A DNA stretch of 64,000 bases from Allobosea lathyri (GTDB lineage Bacteria > Pseudomonadota > Alphaproteobacteria > Rhizobiales > Beijerinckiaceae). Positions 1 through 8,939 of the stretch are shown here, one piece after another (positions within the stretch are counted from its first letter, which is position 1; each line of letters starts with the position of its first letter). The stretch covers positions 62,001 to 126,000 of the forward strand of contig NZ_FNUY01000009.1 of NCBI RefSeq assembly GCF_900108245.1, in the 5' to 3' direction. The position numbers were made by a program, and so were the translations under genes. The notes below the pieces were generated by a model, which was not told where the DNA came from, did no database searches, and was given only the letters and a program-made list of their open reading frames with translations.

Positions 1-800
1 AGCCGCTGGTGGAGGTCGAAAAGGTCAGCGTCCATTACGGCCGCAAGCCCTTTCTGGGAAGGCTGCTCGGACGCGCCAACACGCAGTTCACCGGCAATCG
101 CGAGGTGAGCCTCGCGGTGATGCCGGGGGAAATCCTGGGCATCGTCGGCGAGTCGGGTTCGGGCAAGTCGACGCTGGCCAAGGCGATGACAGGCCTCAAC
201 CGCTTCGAGGGCGAAATCCGCTTCGCCGGCCGGCGCATCACCGGCCTCGGCGACATGGACCGCGCTTATCGCCGCGACGTCCAGATCATCTTTCAGCATC
301 CGGATTCCTCGCTCAATCCGCGCCAGCGCATTCGGGAGATCCTGTCGCGGCCGCTCGAACTCTATGGCGAGCCGGGCGCCCGCAAGGATGCGGCCGCCAT
401 CGGCGAGTTGCTCGAGCAGGTCAGGCTGCCAGCCTCCTATGCCGACCGCTACCCGCATCAGCTCTCGGGCGGCGAGAAGCAGCGCGTCGCGATTGCGCGC
501 GCTTTCGCCTCGAAGCCGAAGCTCGTGATCTGCGACGAGATCACCTCGGCGCTCGATGTCTCCGTACAGGCATCCGTGATCGAGCTTCTCGTCGATCTGC
601 AGAAGCGCTTCGGCACGGCCTATCTCTTCATCACCCACGATCTCAACCTTGTCCGGCAGATCGCTCACCGCGTCGCGGTGATGTATCGCGGCGACCTCGT
701 CGATCTCGTCGACGTCACCGCGCTCTCCGGCGGAACCCTGCACCCCTACACCCGCTCCCTGCTCGAGGCCGTGCCCGCTCCGGCCACGGCTGCCGCCTGA
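1..800 (+). CDS. Dipeptide/oligopeptide ABC transporter ATP-binding protein (5' end outside window)
   Basis: ATP-hydrolysing subunit of a peptide/nickel-type ABC importer (DppF/OppF family), acting at the inner face of the cytoplasmic membrane. Counting from the GTG at 9, Walker A GESGSGKST lies near residue 47, the LSGGEKQR signature near 150 and Walker B with DEITSALD near 175. The C-terminal HPYTRSLL stretch is typical of the oligopeptide-transporter extension. The reading frame is open back to base 1 and the residues before the GTG fit the usual N-terminus, so the gene is cut by the window edge. It runs into an M20 hydrolase 17 bases downstream, suggesting uptake and cleavage of the same amide or peptide compound. 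The exact substrate cannot be told. Confidence 0.93.
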   Translation, partial: PLVEVEKVSVHYGRKPFLGRLLGRANTQFTGNREVSLAVMPGEILGIVGESGSGKSTLAKAMTGLNRFEGEIRFAGRRITGLGDMDRAYRRDVQIIFQHPDSSLNPRQRIREILSRPLELYGEPGARKDAAAIGELLEQVRLPASYADRYPHQLSGGEKQRVAIARAFASKPKLVICDEITSALDVSVQASVIELLVDLQKRFGTAYLFITHDLNLVRQIAHRVAVMYRGDLVDLVDVTALSGGTLHPYTRSLLEAVPAPATAAA

Positions 801-817
801 CATCAGAGGCCATCGCC

Positions 818-2038
818 ATGAATCCCCGCGACCTGATCCATTCGCTCGACGAGAAAGCTTGCCTCGCGCTGCTCTCCGGCTGGGCGAAACAGAAGAGCTA
901 TTCCGAGACCGAAGGCGAGAAGGAGCTGGTGCACCACGTCGTCGCCCAGATGAAGGCTATGGGCATCGAGGCCGAGGCACAGGCGTTCGACGAGGGCCGC
1001 CGCGCCAACGCCATCGGCCGCTGGAAAGGCACCGGCGGCGGCAAGAGCCTGCTGTTCAACGGCCATCTCGACACCAACCCGGCAACCGAAGGCTGGACAG
1101 TCGATCCCTGGGGCGGGCTTGTCGACGAGGAATTCATCTACGGCATCGGCGTCTCGAACATGAAGGCTGGCGATGCAGCCTCATATTGCGCTGTGAAGAC
1201 GCTGCTCGATGCCGGCGTGAAGCTGAAGGGCGACGTGATCCTGACCTATGTCGTCGGCGAACTTCAGGGCGGCGTCGGCACGGTCGCGGCGATCCGAAGC
1301 GGCATCCGCGCCGATTATTTCGTCAACAGCGAGCCGACTGACGTGCAGGCCGTGACCATGCATGCCTGCGCCTTCTCCTTCGTGATCGAGCTCGTCGGCA
1401 ACACCCGTCACCTCTCCAAACGCGAGCAGGCGGTCGACGCGATCATGGCGGCCTGCGATCTGATTCCGCGTCTCAACGGCATGACCTTCTCCGGCGCACC
1501 GAGCGCCGAGCACGAGTCCATCAACCGCGTCCATGTCGGCGTCGTCCATGGCGCGCTCGGCAAGGAACTGCACGAATGGCGTGCGCCGCAGGTCGCGGAC
1601 TATTGCAAGCTCAAGGGCTCCGGCCGCTACGCGCCAGGCCAGACGGAAGGAGGCGCACTCGCCGACATGAAGCGCGAGCTCGCCGCGCTGGAGGAACGCT
1701 TTCCAGGCCTGAAAGCCTCCATCCGCATCGAGAAGAAGGAAGGCCATCAGTCGATGCCGGCCTTCGAGGTCGCCAAGGACGCGCGCATCGTCAAGGTCGT
1801 CAACGCCGCCTACGAGGCTGTGCGCGGCGAAAAGCAGCCCACAGGCGCAATCAAGCCGCCGGGCTTCTTCGGCACCGATGCCGGCCATCTCTATGCCGAG
1901 GTCGGCATGGAGGGTATCGTCTGCGGGCCGGGCGGGCGCTACAACACCATGCCCGACGAGCGCGTCGAGATCCGCGACTTCCTCGACATGGTCCGCATCT
2001 ACATGCTGACCATCCTCGATATCTGCGAAGCCGCGTGA
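818..2038 (+). CDS. M20-family (ArgE/DapE-like) hydrolase with altered metal site
   Basis: 406-residue cytoplasmic protein of the M20 amidohydrolase/deacylase family, full length. The GHLDTNP motif (about residue 85) carries the first His and Asp. The usual bridging Asp of the DMKGG motif is Asn here (SNMKAG), the second Glu of the catalytic GEE pair is Leu (GELQGG), and the late AH-x-PDE His is missing (YNTMPDE). The SEPTD motif and the dimerisation-domain region are present. It starts at ATG 818 with AGAGG just upstream. Its stop overlaps the GTG of the following M24 gene (GTGA), so the two are translationally coupled. A hydrolase with an unusual metal centre, or a non-metal variant, fits better than a standard di-zinc deacylase. 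Confidence 0.85.
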   Translation: MNPRDLIHSLDEKACLALLSGWAKQKSYSETEGEKELVHHVVAQMKAMGIEAEAQAFDEGRRANAIGRWKGTGGGKSLLFNGHLDTNPATEGWTVDPWGGLVDEEFIYGIGVSNMKAGDAASYCAVKTLLDAGVKLKGDVILTYVVGELQGGVGTVAAIRSGIRADYFVNSEPTDVQAVTMHACAFSFVIELVGNTRHLSKREQAVDAIMAACDLIPRLNGMTFSGAPSAEHESINRVHVGVVHGALGKELHEWRAPQVADYCKLKGSGRYAPGQTEGGALADMKRELAALEERFPGLKASIRIEKKEGHQSMPAFEVAKDARIVKVVNAAYEAVRGEKQPTGAIKPPGFFGTDAGHLYAEVGMEGIVCGPGGRYNTMPDERVEIRDFLDMVRIYMLTILDICEAA

Positions 2039-3129
2039 GCCCATTGTTCCCGCGCGAAGAATTCGCCGCGCGGGTGGCCAAGGCCCGCGCCGCGATGGCC
2101 GAGGCCGGCGCGGAGCTGCTGCTGATCGACCATGCCGAGTTCCTGGCATGGCTGACCGGCTACACCGTCTCCGAGACGATGTACCGCGCCGCCTTCCTGC
2201 CGCTGGAGGGCGAGCCCTGGTTCGTATTGCGAGACCTCGACGCCGAACCCTGTCGCACCGCATGTTGGTTTGCCGACATTCTCGGATTTCCCGATACCGC
2301 CAAGCCGCATGCGGTGATGGCCGATGAAATCCGTCGCCGCGGCCTCGCAAAGGCGCGGATCGGCGCCGATCATGCGTCTTACGGCTTTACGGCCGCGACG
2401 CGCGATCGGTTGGCGGCGCTTCTGCCGCAAGCTCGCTTCGTCGATCTGCCGCAGGCGAGCGATCTGCTCAGAGCCGTGAAGTCGCCGGCCGAGATCGGCC
2501 TGATCGCCCAGGCCGCAGGCATTGCCGACAAGGCGATGAGAGCAATCGCGGAAAGGGCGCGTCCCGGGCTTTCGCCGAGAGCCGCTGCCGCCATCGCCGC
2601 CACCTGCTTTCTGGAGAACGGTGCCGATACCGGCGAAACCGGACCGATCCTGCCCGGCATCGGCGACCACGAATTCCTCCACGGCGTCATGACGGCTCAG
2701 CCGCTCGGCGAGGGCGACATCCTGCATGTCGAACTGATTCCGAAACTGCGTGGTTATGGCGCCCGCCTGATGCGTCCGGTCTTGATCGGCGGGGACAAGC
2801 GTGGGCTTTTGCCGCTCGCCGAGCGTCTCGTAGCGCTCCAGGACCGTCAGTTCGCAGCAATGCGGCCTGGTGCCCTGGCTTGCGAGGTCGATGCCGTGCT
2901 GCGCGAAGCCGTACTTCGTGAAGGTCTGCGCCCCATCTACGACAACGTCACCGGCTATACTCTCGGGCTCTATGGCCGCACCCCGCGCCCCAGCGACTTT
3001 TCTGGCGTGTTCCTGCCGAACGCGCGCTGGAGACTTGAAGAGGGCATGGTATTTCACATGTATACGACAGCAGGCGGGTTGGGTTTCAGCGAATCGATCC
3101 TGATCGAAGCCGAAGTTGCAGGCGACTGA
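2035..3129 (+). CDS. M24-family creatinase/aminopeptidase-like hydrolase
   Basis: 364-residue protein with the creatinase N-terminal domain (residues 1 to about 150) followed by the pita-bread M24 domain. I chose GTG 2035 because it overlaps the upstream stop as GTGA; the open frame further upstream is antisense-like filler. The five metal ligands of metal-dependent M24 peptidases are mostly absent: the first Asp is Glu (HVELIP), the DITRT Asp is replaced (ARLMRP), and the metal-binding Glu region reads MYTTAGG. This is what metal-free relatives such as creatinase show. With the M20 gene it probably cleaves C-N bonds in a small nitrogenous compound brought in by the upstream ABC system; the substrate is unknown. 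Confidence 0.8.
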   Translation: MSPLFPREEFAARVAKARAAMAEAGAELLLIDHAEFLAWLTGYTVSETMYRAAFLPLEGEPWFVLRDLDAEPCRTACWFADILGFPDTAKPHAVMADEIRRRGLAKARIGADHASYGFTAATRDRLAALLPQARFVDLPQASDLLRAVKSPAEIGLIAQAAGIADKAMRAIAERARPGLSPRAAAAIAATCFLENGADTGETGPILPGIGDHEFLHGVMTAQPLGEGDILHVELIPKLRGYGARLMRPVLIGGDKRGLLPLAERLVALQDRQFAAMRPGALACEVDAVLREAVLREGLRPIYDNVTGYTLGLYGRTPRPSDFSGVFLPNARWRLEEGMVFHMYTTAGGLGFSESILIEAEVAGD

Positions 3130-3750
3130 GCTTGCTGCCCCGGAAGCTGCTCTCAAGCACCGAGCATTAAAGCTTCACCCTTCACCGGCTTCGACCTTGA
3201 TGCGGACCACGATTTAACAGGGCGCTCGTGAATCCGACGTTGTGGCGAATGTCCGTTCTGCGGCGGGCACCGAGTGTCTGCTCTTGGCGCATTCCACACG
3301 AACCAGCGACGGGGCGCTTTGGCCCATACACGACATCTGGATGGTCCGCTTCCGGCAAGAGAGCACGGGGGGCCGGGACAATTGCTGACGTTCGCTCCGG
3401 GCACCTTTCTCCAGCTCCAGTCGGCCGCCTCGCTCGGAAACCGGCATTCCCGAGCGTTCGGATGGACACCCGGCCGAGTCCAAGCCCGCAGGCGGGCCGA
3501 GGCGATGGACGTCCGACAGAACGACCGATGCGCATATTCATCGACCTTGCGGGCGCGATCGAACCTAACCCCCGCGGCTAGCGCTCGACCGCATCGACGT
3601 GCGACCTTTCGCAGGGGAGGGGCGCGTATGGATTTCGTATCGCTCTGAAGGTCGATCGAACATCGCGGATCGCAGTGCCCGGCGTCAACCTCCGGGGGAA
3701 AATTTCCATGAGGGCCGCCGTATTGGCTGACGCACTGCGATCGACGAGTG
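3130..3750. other. Intergenic region, no supported gene
   Basis: About 620 bases between two convergent gene clusters. Short open frames occur on both strands but none has a ribosome binding site, a recognisable domain or consistent codon use. The text contains stretches such as TGGTCCGCTTCCGG that recur in altered form near 18640, 26865 and 33665, so it may be decayed repeat sequence. No T-tailed hairpin was found. Confidence 0.5.
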
Positions 3751-4752
3751 TCAGCGCGCCGTGGCTTCCGGAAAAAGCATCTCCTTCTTCCAGTCCGCCG
3801 GCGCGTTTTTTAGCCGCCCGACCCTGCCCATGAAATCGGTGAAGGCGCCGAGGTTGAGAACATCCGTCGTGATGCGGGTCGTCTTGTCGGTCAGGATTGC
3901 GACTAGCTCTTCCTTCGACGAGCGGTCTTTCGTCAGGCGCTGATAGGTCTCGGCGGCAGCGCCCTTGTCTTTGCCAACGATCTCGGTCGCCTCCTTCAGC
4001 GCCGCGAGGAAGGCGCCGTAGAGCTTGGGGTTGTCGCTCCGGAATTTACCAGTGGTCGCGATCACGTTGAAGGAGATCGGCCCCCCTAGAATGTCGTCTG
4101 AATTCAGGATCGCGCGTACTTCCGGGTTCTTGAGCTGCACGTTCGAGAACGGTGGCGAGGAGAAGTTGGCGACAATCTCAGACTTGCCGCCGAGCATCAT
4201 CGCCGTCGCATCGGGATGAGAGAGCGAGACCGTCAGGGAATCGAGCTTCTCGAACTCCTTGTCGCCCCATTCCTTCGCGGCCGCGATCTGCAGCGCGGTC
4301 GCCTGCCCGGAGACCTTGACCCCCGGCACGGCAATTCGGTGGTCCGAGGTAAAGTCCCGCAGGGACTTTATGGAGGGGTCGCGCACGTTGAGCGTCCATG
4401 CCATGGCGTTGATGCCGCTGGCGACACGGACATCGAAGTTGTTGCGCGTCTTCGACCAGATCGTGATGATCCCCGTCGGGCCCAGACTGGCGAAGTCCAG
4501 ATTTCCCGAGATGAGCGCGTCGTTCATGACGTCGCTGGAGCGGAAGGTTGACCAGTCGACCGTGATCTCGCCCAGGCCCGCCTCCCGGGCGTGCTTCTCG
4601 ACGAGCTTCTGATCCTCCATCATCATAAGCTGGATGTAGCCAAGCCCGTACTGCTTCGCGACCCGAAGCGTCTTGGCCTCGGCCAGCGCCGCGGAGACCG
4701 ACCCGGCCATCAGGAACGTGGCCGCTGCTGCGGCCGTGAGAAATCGCTTCAT
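3751..4752 (-). CDS. ABC transporter substrate-binding protein, NMT1/TauA type (paralogue 1)
   Basis: 333-residue periplasmic binding protein. ATG 4752 gives a classical Sec signal peptide (MKRF start, hydrophobic core, ALAEA cleavage region) and has GGAGA just upstream; a longer in-frame start at 4818 would bury the signal. The mature protein opens with RVAKQYGLGYIQLMMMED, the pattern of nitrate/sulfonate/thiamine-precursor type binding proteins. It is clearly paralogous to the product of 5950-6957. It is the last gene of the leftward operon 8782 to 3751, which has one permease and one ATPase for two binding proteins. The ligand is unknown. Confidence 0.9.
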   Translation of the reverse strand: MKRFLTAAAAATFLMAGSVSAALAEAKTLRVAKQYGLGYIQLMMMEDQKLVEKHAREAGLGEITVDWSTFRSSDVMNDALISGNLDFASLGPTGIITIWSKTRNNFDVRVASGINAMAWTLNVRDPSIKSLRDFTSDHRIAVPGVKVSGQATALQIAAAKEWGDKEFEKLDSLTVSLSHPDATAMMLGGKSEIVANFSSPPFSNVQLKNPEVRAILNSDDILGGPISFNVIATTGKFRSDNPKLYGAFLAALKEATEIVGKDKGAAAETYQRLTKDRSSKEELVAILTDKTTRITTDVLNLGAFTDFMGRVGRLKNAPADWKKEMLFPEATAR

Positions 4753-4845
4753 TTTATCGTCTCCGTGCCGACCCGCAGGCCGTGTTTCATCCCAGATGGA
4801 AGGGGCGGTTCGAGCCACCCTCGTGGCTTGGTCAAAGACGGGGCC

Positions 4846-5145
4846 TTACGCCTCCGCCAACAGGTCGAGGACCGTGACCTGCTTTTCGGCAACAAGGGCC
4901 TTGGTTGCCGAGTCAAAACGCTGGAAGTGGGCGCTCGCACAGTGCTCGTCGAAGGCGGCGCGGTCGCGATAGATCTCGTATAGCAGGATGCAGTCGGGCT
5001 GGTCGTCGGGACGCAGCACGTCGAAGCGCTCGCAGCCGGGCTCGTCACGGCGCGACGCCTCGGCATTCTCGATCATCAGCGGCAGGAAGATTGCCATTTG
5101 GCCGTCGAAGACGCGGAAGCGGACGAGGATCGTGAAGCGCGCCAT
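4846..5145 (-). CDS. Antibiotic-biosynthesis-monooxygenase-fold (ABM) protein
   Basis: 99-residue protein with the ABM/YgiN dimeric alpha-beta fold: an opening beta strand (FTILVRFRV), a central PGCERFDV strand and the YRDRAAFDEHCASAHFQ segment typical of this family. Such enzymes oxidise quinol-like or aromatic compounds without a cofactor, or act as small stress oxygenases. It sits between a GntR-family regulator and a binding protein of the same operon, so it may act on the imported compound or a breakdown product. ATG 5145 matches the family N-terminus; the longer open frame to 5304 overlaps the regulator and is not needed. Confidence 0.85.
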   Translation of the reverse strand: MARFTILVRFRVFDGQMAIFLPLMIENAEASRRDEPGCERFDVLRPDDQPDCILLYEIYRDRAAFDEHCASAHFQRFDSATKALVAEKQVTVLDLLAEA

Positions 5146-5182
5146 GGCGGGTCCTGTTCTAGAGCGGGTCGGGCAACGGGGG

Positions 5183-5911
5183 TCAGCCCCCCGACGCCTT
5201 CCAATAGTAGTCGCCGACCTCGGAGAGATGCGCCTGCATCGCGTCAGCTGCGGCCTGGGAATCATGCTTCGCCACGGCCTCGAAGATGCGTCGATGCGCG
5301 GCATAGGCCGCCTCCGCGGAGCCGCGCGCCTTCAGCGACGTGGTCCGCTGTTCGGTCAGCCATTCGCTCAGCCCGTCATGGAGGGCCGTGAAGATCGGAT
5401 TGCGGGGGATCTCCGCCAGGACGAAATGAAAGGCCACGTCGGTGCGTTCAAAGGCACGCCCCTGGTCGAGCGCCGCCAGGTTCGCAGCCAGCGCCGCCTC
5501 GAGCCTGACGATATCGTCTGCGGTCGCGGTTTCCGCCGCCAGCGCGGCGACGCCGACTTCGAACATCATGCGCGCCTGTTGGAAGTGGCGCGCGCCACCA
5601 GGCTTGGCCAGCATATATCGAGCGATGCCCGAGAGCTCGCCGATCATCGTGCCGGCGCTCGGTTGTGAGACGCGCGCCCGCTCGCCGCTGCTGATCGCGA
5701 TCAGCCCCATACGCTGGAGCGCAAAGAGGGCCTCGCGGATGGCGGTCCGCCCGACGCCGTACGCCTCCATCAGCTCGCGCTCGGCCGGCAACTGGTCGCC
5801 CGGGGCGTAGTGGCCCTCGTTGATCGCGGCCTCGAGCCGCTCGACCACGTCTTCATAGAGCTTGCGGCGCCGGATCGGCCGCTGGTCGGGGACGATTGCT
5901 CCCGGGATCAT
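5183..5911 (-). CDS. GntR/FadR-subfamily transcriptional regulator (FCD domain)
   Basis: 242-residue regulator. Residues about 15-80 form the GntR winged helix (APGDQLPAERELMEAYGVGRTAIREAL), and about 100-230 the all-helical FCD ligand-binding domain with conserved His and Asp/Glu positions (DVAFHFVLAEI, HRRIFEAV). Start ATG 5911 is preceded by GAGGAAA at good spacing. It lies inside the leftward ABC operon, between the two binding-protein genes, and probably controls that operon in response to the imported acid or a catabolite. A candidate operator with 7-base arms lies at 8847-8862 in the divergent promoter region. Confidence 0.92.
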   Translation of the reverse strand: MIPGAIVPDQRPIRRRKLYEDVVERLEAAINEGHYAPGDQLPAERELMEAYGVGRTAIREALFALQRMGLIAISSGERARVSQPSAGTMIGELSGIARYMLAKPGGARHFQQARMMFEVGVAALAAETATADDIVRLEAALAANLAALDQGRAFERTDVAFHFVLAEIPRNPIFTALHDGLSEWLTEQRTTSLKARGSAEAAYAAHRRIFEAVAKHDSQAAADAMQAHLSEVGDYYWKASGG

Positions 5912-5949
5912 GTTTGATTTCCTCGAATGTTCACCCGCGGGTGGCGTGG

Positions 5950-6957
5950 TCAGCTGCCGGGGAGACTATGGACATTGTCGAAGAACAGGTCTTTCCAATC
6001 CTTGGGGGCAATCTTCAAGCGCCCTGTCTCGGCCATGAAGCTCGCCATCTTCATCGTCTGATGCGGCGTGTACGTCATTTCGACCTCGGGCGCCGCGATC
6101 ATGGCGTAGATCTCGTCGGCGCCTTCTTTCGTACCGGTCATCCGTCGATAGGTTTCCGCCGCCGCGCGCTTGTCCTTGTTGATTTGCTCGATCGCCTCCT
6201 GCAGGCCTCCGACGAAGGCCTGATAGGCCTTGGGATTGGCGTCGCGGAAGCGCTTGGTCGCGTAGATCGCCGTGTTGGTCGCCGGCCCGCCGAGTACGTC
6301 ATAGCTGCTGAGGATCTTGCGCACCCGCTGGTCCCGTTTCTGCATGTGCTGGAACGGGAGGGCGGAGAAATGTGCCGAGATCACGCCCGAGCCCGACAGC
6401 AGAGTCGAGGTGGCCTCGGGGTGAGGCAAGGAGACCGTCAGCGGATCGAGCCTGCCGAAATTGGCGGTACCGAATTCCTTGGCGGCGGCCATCTGCAGCA
6501 GCAGCGCCTGGTTCGAGACCTTCACCGTCGTCACGGCGATGCGGTCCTGATCCGTGAAATCCTTGATCGAGCTCACCTTCGGATTGGTTGTCAGGAGTTC
6601 CATCGGCATGTTGACGATGGCGCCTGCGCCCTTGACCTCCATGGCCGTGCCCTGAGTCCGCGACCACAGCGTTAGCAGGGAGGGCACGCCGCCGCTGCCG
6701 AAATCCAGACTGCCCGATACGAGCCCTTCGGTGATGGCGCCGGGATTGCCGAGCTTGATCCAACTGACCTTGAGTTCGCCCAGACCGAGCGCCTTGGCGT
6801 GCTTCTCGACAAGCTTACCGTCCTCCATGATCATCAGCGGCAGGCTGCTGAGCCCGTATTGCTGGGCCGCCCTGATCTCGCCGACTTCCGCACGCGACGC
6901 GGTGGTAGCGAAAAGGGCCAGACCCGCTACGGCCACCAGCTGAACGAAATGTCTCAT
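5950..6957 (-). CDS. ABC transporter substrate-binding protein, NMT1/TauA type (paralogue 2)
   Basis: 335-residue periplasmic binding protein with a signal peptide (MRHFVQL, cleavage near SRAEV). The mature start IRAAQQYGLSSLPLMIMED and the KLVEKHA segment align with the product of 3751-4752, as do later motifs, so the two arose by duplication. It follows the permease gene by about 45 bases in the direction of transcription and is the more likely primary partner of that permease. The ligand cannot be assigned; the family covers taurine, aliphatic sulfonates, nitrate, pyrimidine precursors and aromatic acids. Confidence 0.9.
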   Translation of the reverse strand: MRHFVQLVAVAGLALFATTASRAEVGEIRAAQQYGLSSLPLMIMEDGKLVEKHAKALGLGELKVSWIKLGNPGAITEGLVSGSLDFGSGGVPSLLTLWSRTQGTAMEVKGAGAIVNMPMELLTTNPKVSSIKDFTDQDRIAVTTVKVSNQALLLQMAAAKEFGTANFGRLDPLTVSLPHPEATSTLLSGSGVISAHFSALPFQHMQKRDQRVRKILSSYDVLGGPATNTAIYATKRFRDANPKAYQAFVGGLQEAIEQINKDKRAAAETYRRMTGTKEGADEIYAMIAAPEVEMTYTPHQTMKMASFMAETGRLKIAPKDWKDLFFDNVHSLPGS

Positions 6958-7001
6958 TTGTCCTCACTCCCCAAAGGCGTCGGCCGGTTGGCCCGGCTCG
7001 C

Positions 7002-7898
7002 TCAGTTCTGCATGCCCCAGCGCTGCACGGTGCGCTTCTCGATCGCCCGGAAGATCACCGATTCCACGAGGAGTCCGATCAGGATGACGGCGAGCAGACC
7101 GGAGAAGACCCGCGCAGTATCGAGCTCGGAGCGCGCCTCGAAGATGTACCAGCCCAGCCCGCCCGAACGGGACGAGACACCGAAGACGAGCTCCGCCGCG
7201 ATGAGGGTTCGCCAGGCGAAGGCCCAGCCGATCTTGAGCCCTGCCAGGATCGCTGGGAAAGCGGCCGGGATCAGGATGTAAATCACGTAGCGCACGCCCT
7301 TGAGGCCGTAGTTGCGGCCGCTCATCCGGAGAACCTCCGGCACCGAGCGGAAACCTGTGAGCGTGTTGAGCGATACCGCCCACAACACGGAGTGAACGAT
7401 GACGAAGATCAGCGAGCCCATGCCCAGCCCGAACCAGATCAAAGCCAGCGGCAGCAACGCGATCGCCGGCAGCGGGTTGAACATGGCGGTGAGGGTGTTG
7501 AGGAGATCGGTGCCGAAGCGGGTCGAGACGGCGATGGTCGTCATGACCGCCGCCAGCGCGAGCCCCGCCCCATAACCCAGCAGCAGCGACCGCATCGACG
7601 TCGCCACGCGATCAAGCAGCGTGCCACTCGTGAGGTCCCCGACGAAGGTGGCGACCGTCTCCCCGAAGGACGGGAAGAGCAGCGGGTTGCTGAGCCACCG
7701 CGCATACAACTCCCAGACGACCGCCAGCACGACCAGGATCGCCACCTTGCGCACCGCGTCGTTATTGACTGTCCGCTCGAGGGTGGAGAGCGGCCGCGCC
7801 ACCTCGCCGATGCCGCTGGCGTCGATCGGCTGAATCTCGAATTCAGGGCGGCGTGGAAGGGCGGCCCCTTCACCGCGTCCAAGGCTGACCATGCTCAT
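7002..7898 (-). CDS. ABC transporter permease (SsuC/TauC type)
   Basis: 298-residue inner-membrane protein with about six hydrophobic helices, starting after a roughly 45-residue hydrophilic N-terminus. The cytoplasmic EAA-like loop reads EVLRMSGRNYGLKGVRYVIYIL and the following AFPAILAGLKIGWAFAWR segment is characteristic of the BPD_transp_1 family of nitrate/sulfonate/taurine importers. Its start overlaps the stop of the ATPase gene (ATGA, 7895-7898), so the two are co-translated. It should form the channel for both binding proteins of this operon. Confidence 0.93.
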   Translation of the reverse strand: MSMVSLGRGEGAALPRRPEFEIQPIDASGIGEVARPLSTLERTVNNDAVRKVAILVVLAVVWELYARWLSNPLLFPSFGETVATFVGDLTSGTLLDRVATSMRSLLLGYGAGLALAAVMTTIAVSTRFGTDLLNTLTAMFNPLPAIALLPLALIWFGLGMGSLIFVIVHSVLWAVSLNTLTGFRSVPEVLRMSGRNYGLKGVRYVIYILIPAAFPAILAGLKIGWAFAWRTLIAAELVFGVSSRSGGLGWYIFEARSELDTARVFSGLLAVILIGLLVESVIFRAIEKRTVQRWGMQN

Positions 7899-8782
7899 AG
7901 CTCCGGCTCCTCCGGCTGTGGCACGTGGCCGAGTTCGTGCTCGAACAACAGACCGTGGATCTTCTGGGACAACGCCCCGAACTCGGGCGTCCCGACGGAG
8001 CGGAAATCGAGTTCGGAGGCGTCGAGCTCGGCACGCACGCGGCCCGGATGCGGCGACAGAACCAGGATGCGAGAGCCGACGATGATCGCCTCCTCGATGG
8101 AATGGGTCACGAACATCAGGGTGAAGCGCACCTGCTCCCAGAGCTGCAGCAGCTCGTCCTGCATCTTGCGCCGGGTCAGTGCATCAAGGGCTGCGAAGGG
8201 CTCGTCCATCAGCAGGATGTCCGGCTCCATCGCCATCGCGCGGGCGATTGCGACGCGCATCTTCATGCCGCCGGACAGCGTGTGCGGATACGCGTCGCGA
8301 AACTTCGTCAGCTTCACCTTGTCGATCACCGACAACGCCCGCTCCATCGCGTCCTTGCGCTTGAAGCGCCCGGAAATCCGCATCGGGAACAGCACGTTCT
8401 CCATGACGGTCTTCCAAGGCATCAGCTGCTCGAATTCCTGGAACACCATCATCCGGTCGGGGCCGGGTCCCACGATCTCGCGACCACGCAGCCGGATATG
8501 CCCTTCCTCGGGCTTCATGAAGCCGCCGATGGCTTTGAGCATCGTCGACTTGCCGCAGCCCGACGGGCCCAGGATGACATAGCGATCCTGGTCGTGGACG
8601 GCGCAATCGACCCGATAGGTCGCCGTTACGAGGTGCTGGGGCGTCTTATACTGGAGCGTCAGCCCTTCCACCTCCAGCAGTTTGGGCATCACCGTATCGG
8701 CGCCCGGCGCCGGCGATGCGCGGCCTCCGGACCGTAACGGGCCAGCGATATGGCGTGGCTGAGCAATGGCTGACGAGGTCAC
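7895..8782 (-). CDS. ABC transporter ATP-binding protein (SsuB/TauB type)
   Basis: 295-residue ATPase. Walker A GPSGCGKST, Q-loop QEFEQLMPWK, signature LSGGMKMR, Walker B LLMDEPFAALD and the switch His (THSIEEA) are all present. The first 31 residues before PKLLEVEGL are low-complexity, so translation may instead begin at the internal Met near residue 32. It is the first gene of the leftward operon and faces the Ldh2-type dehydrogenase operon across a 157-base divergent promoter region. Together with the permease it forms the importer used by the two paralogous binding proteins. Confidence 0.93.
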   Translation of the reverse strand: MTSSAIAQPRHIAGPLRSGGRASPAPGADTVMPKLLEVEGLTLQYKTPQHLVTATYRVDCAVHDQDRYVILGPSGCGKSTMLKAIGGFMKPEEGHIRLRGREIVGPGPDRMMVFQEFEQLMPWKTVMENVLFPMRISGRFKRKDAMERALSVIDKVKLTKFRDAYPHTLSGGMKMRVAIARAMAMEPDILLMDEPFAALDALTRRKMQDELLQLWEQVRFTLMFVTHSIEEAIIVGSRILVLSPHPGRVRAELDASELDFRSVGTPEFGALSQKIHGLLFEHELGHVPQPEEPEL

Positions 8783-8846
8783 GCCCTTCTCCTTGTTTTC
8801 CTCGGGTGCCCCATGCTCGCTCGACGGGCGGCTGCGGCTTGTTATT

Positions 8847-8862
8847 GGTCTACGTGTAGACC
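8847..8862. promoter_or_regulatory. Candidate GntR-family operator in divergent promoter region
   Basis: GGTCTAC-GT-GTAGACC: perfect 7-base inverted repeat with a 2-base spacer, centred between the divergent ATPase (start 8782) and Ldh2-type (start 8940) genes. Size and symmetry suit a FadR-subfamily GntR dimer. Either of the two FCD regulators nearby (5183-5911 or 10105-10803) could bind it; which one is not decided by sequence. Confidence 0.5.
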
Positions 8863-8939
8863 TATCATACCAGACATGTCAAACCTCCGACGAAGGCACC
8901 CGCACCAGAGGCGCCGACCGCTCGAGACAGGAAACACCC

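Noticed and set aside
1181..2350. 389-codon minus-strand frame
   Set aside because: Antisense across two well-supported hydrolase genes; biased composition.
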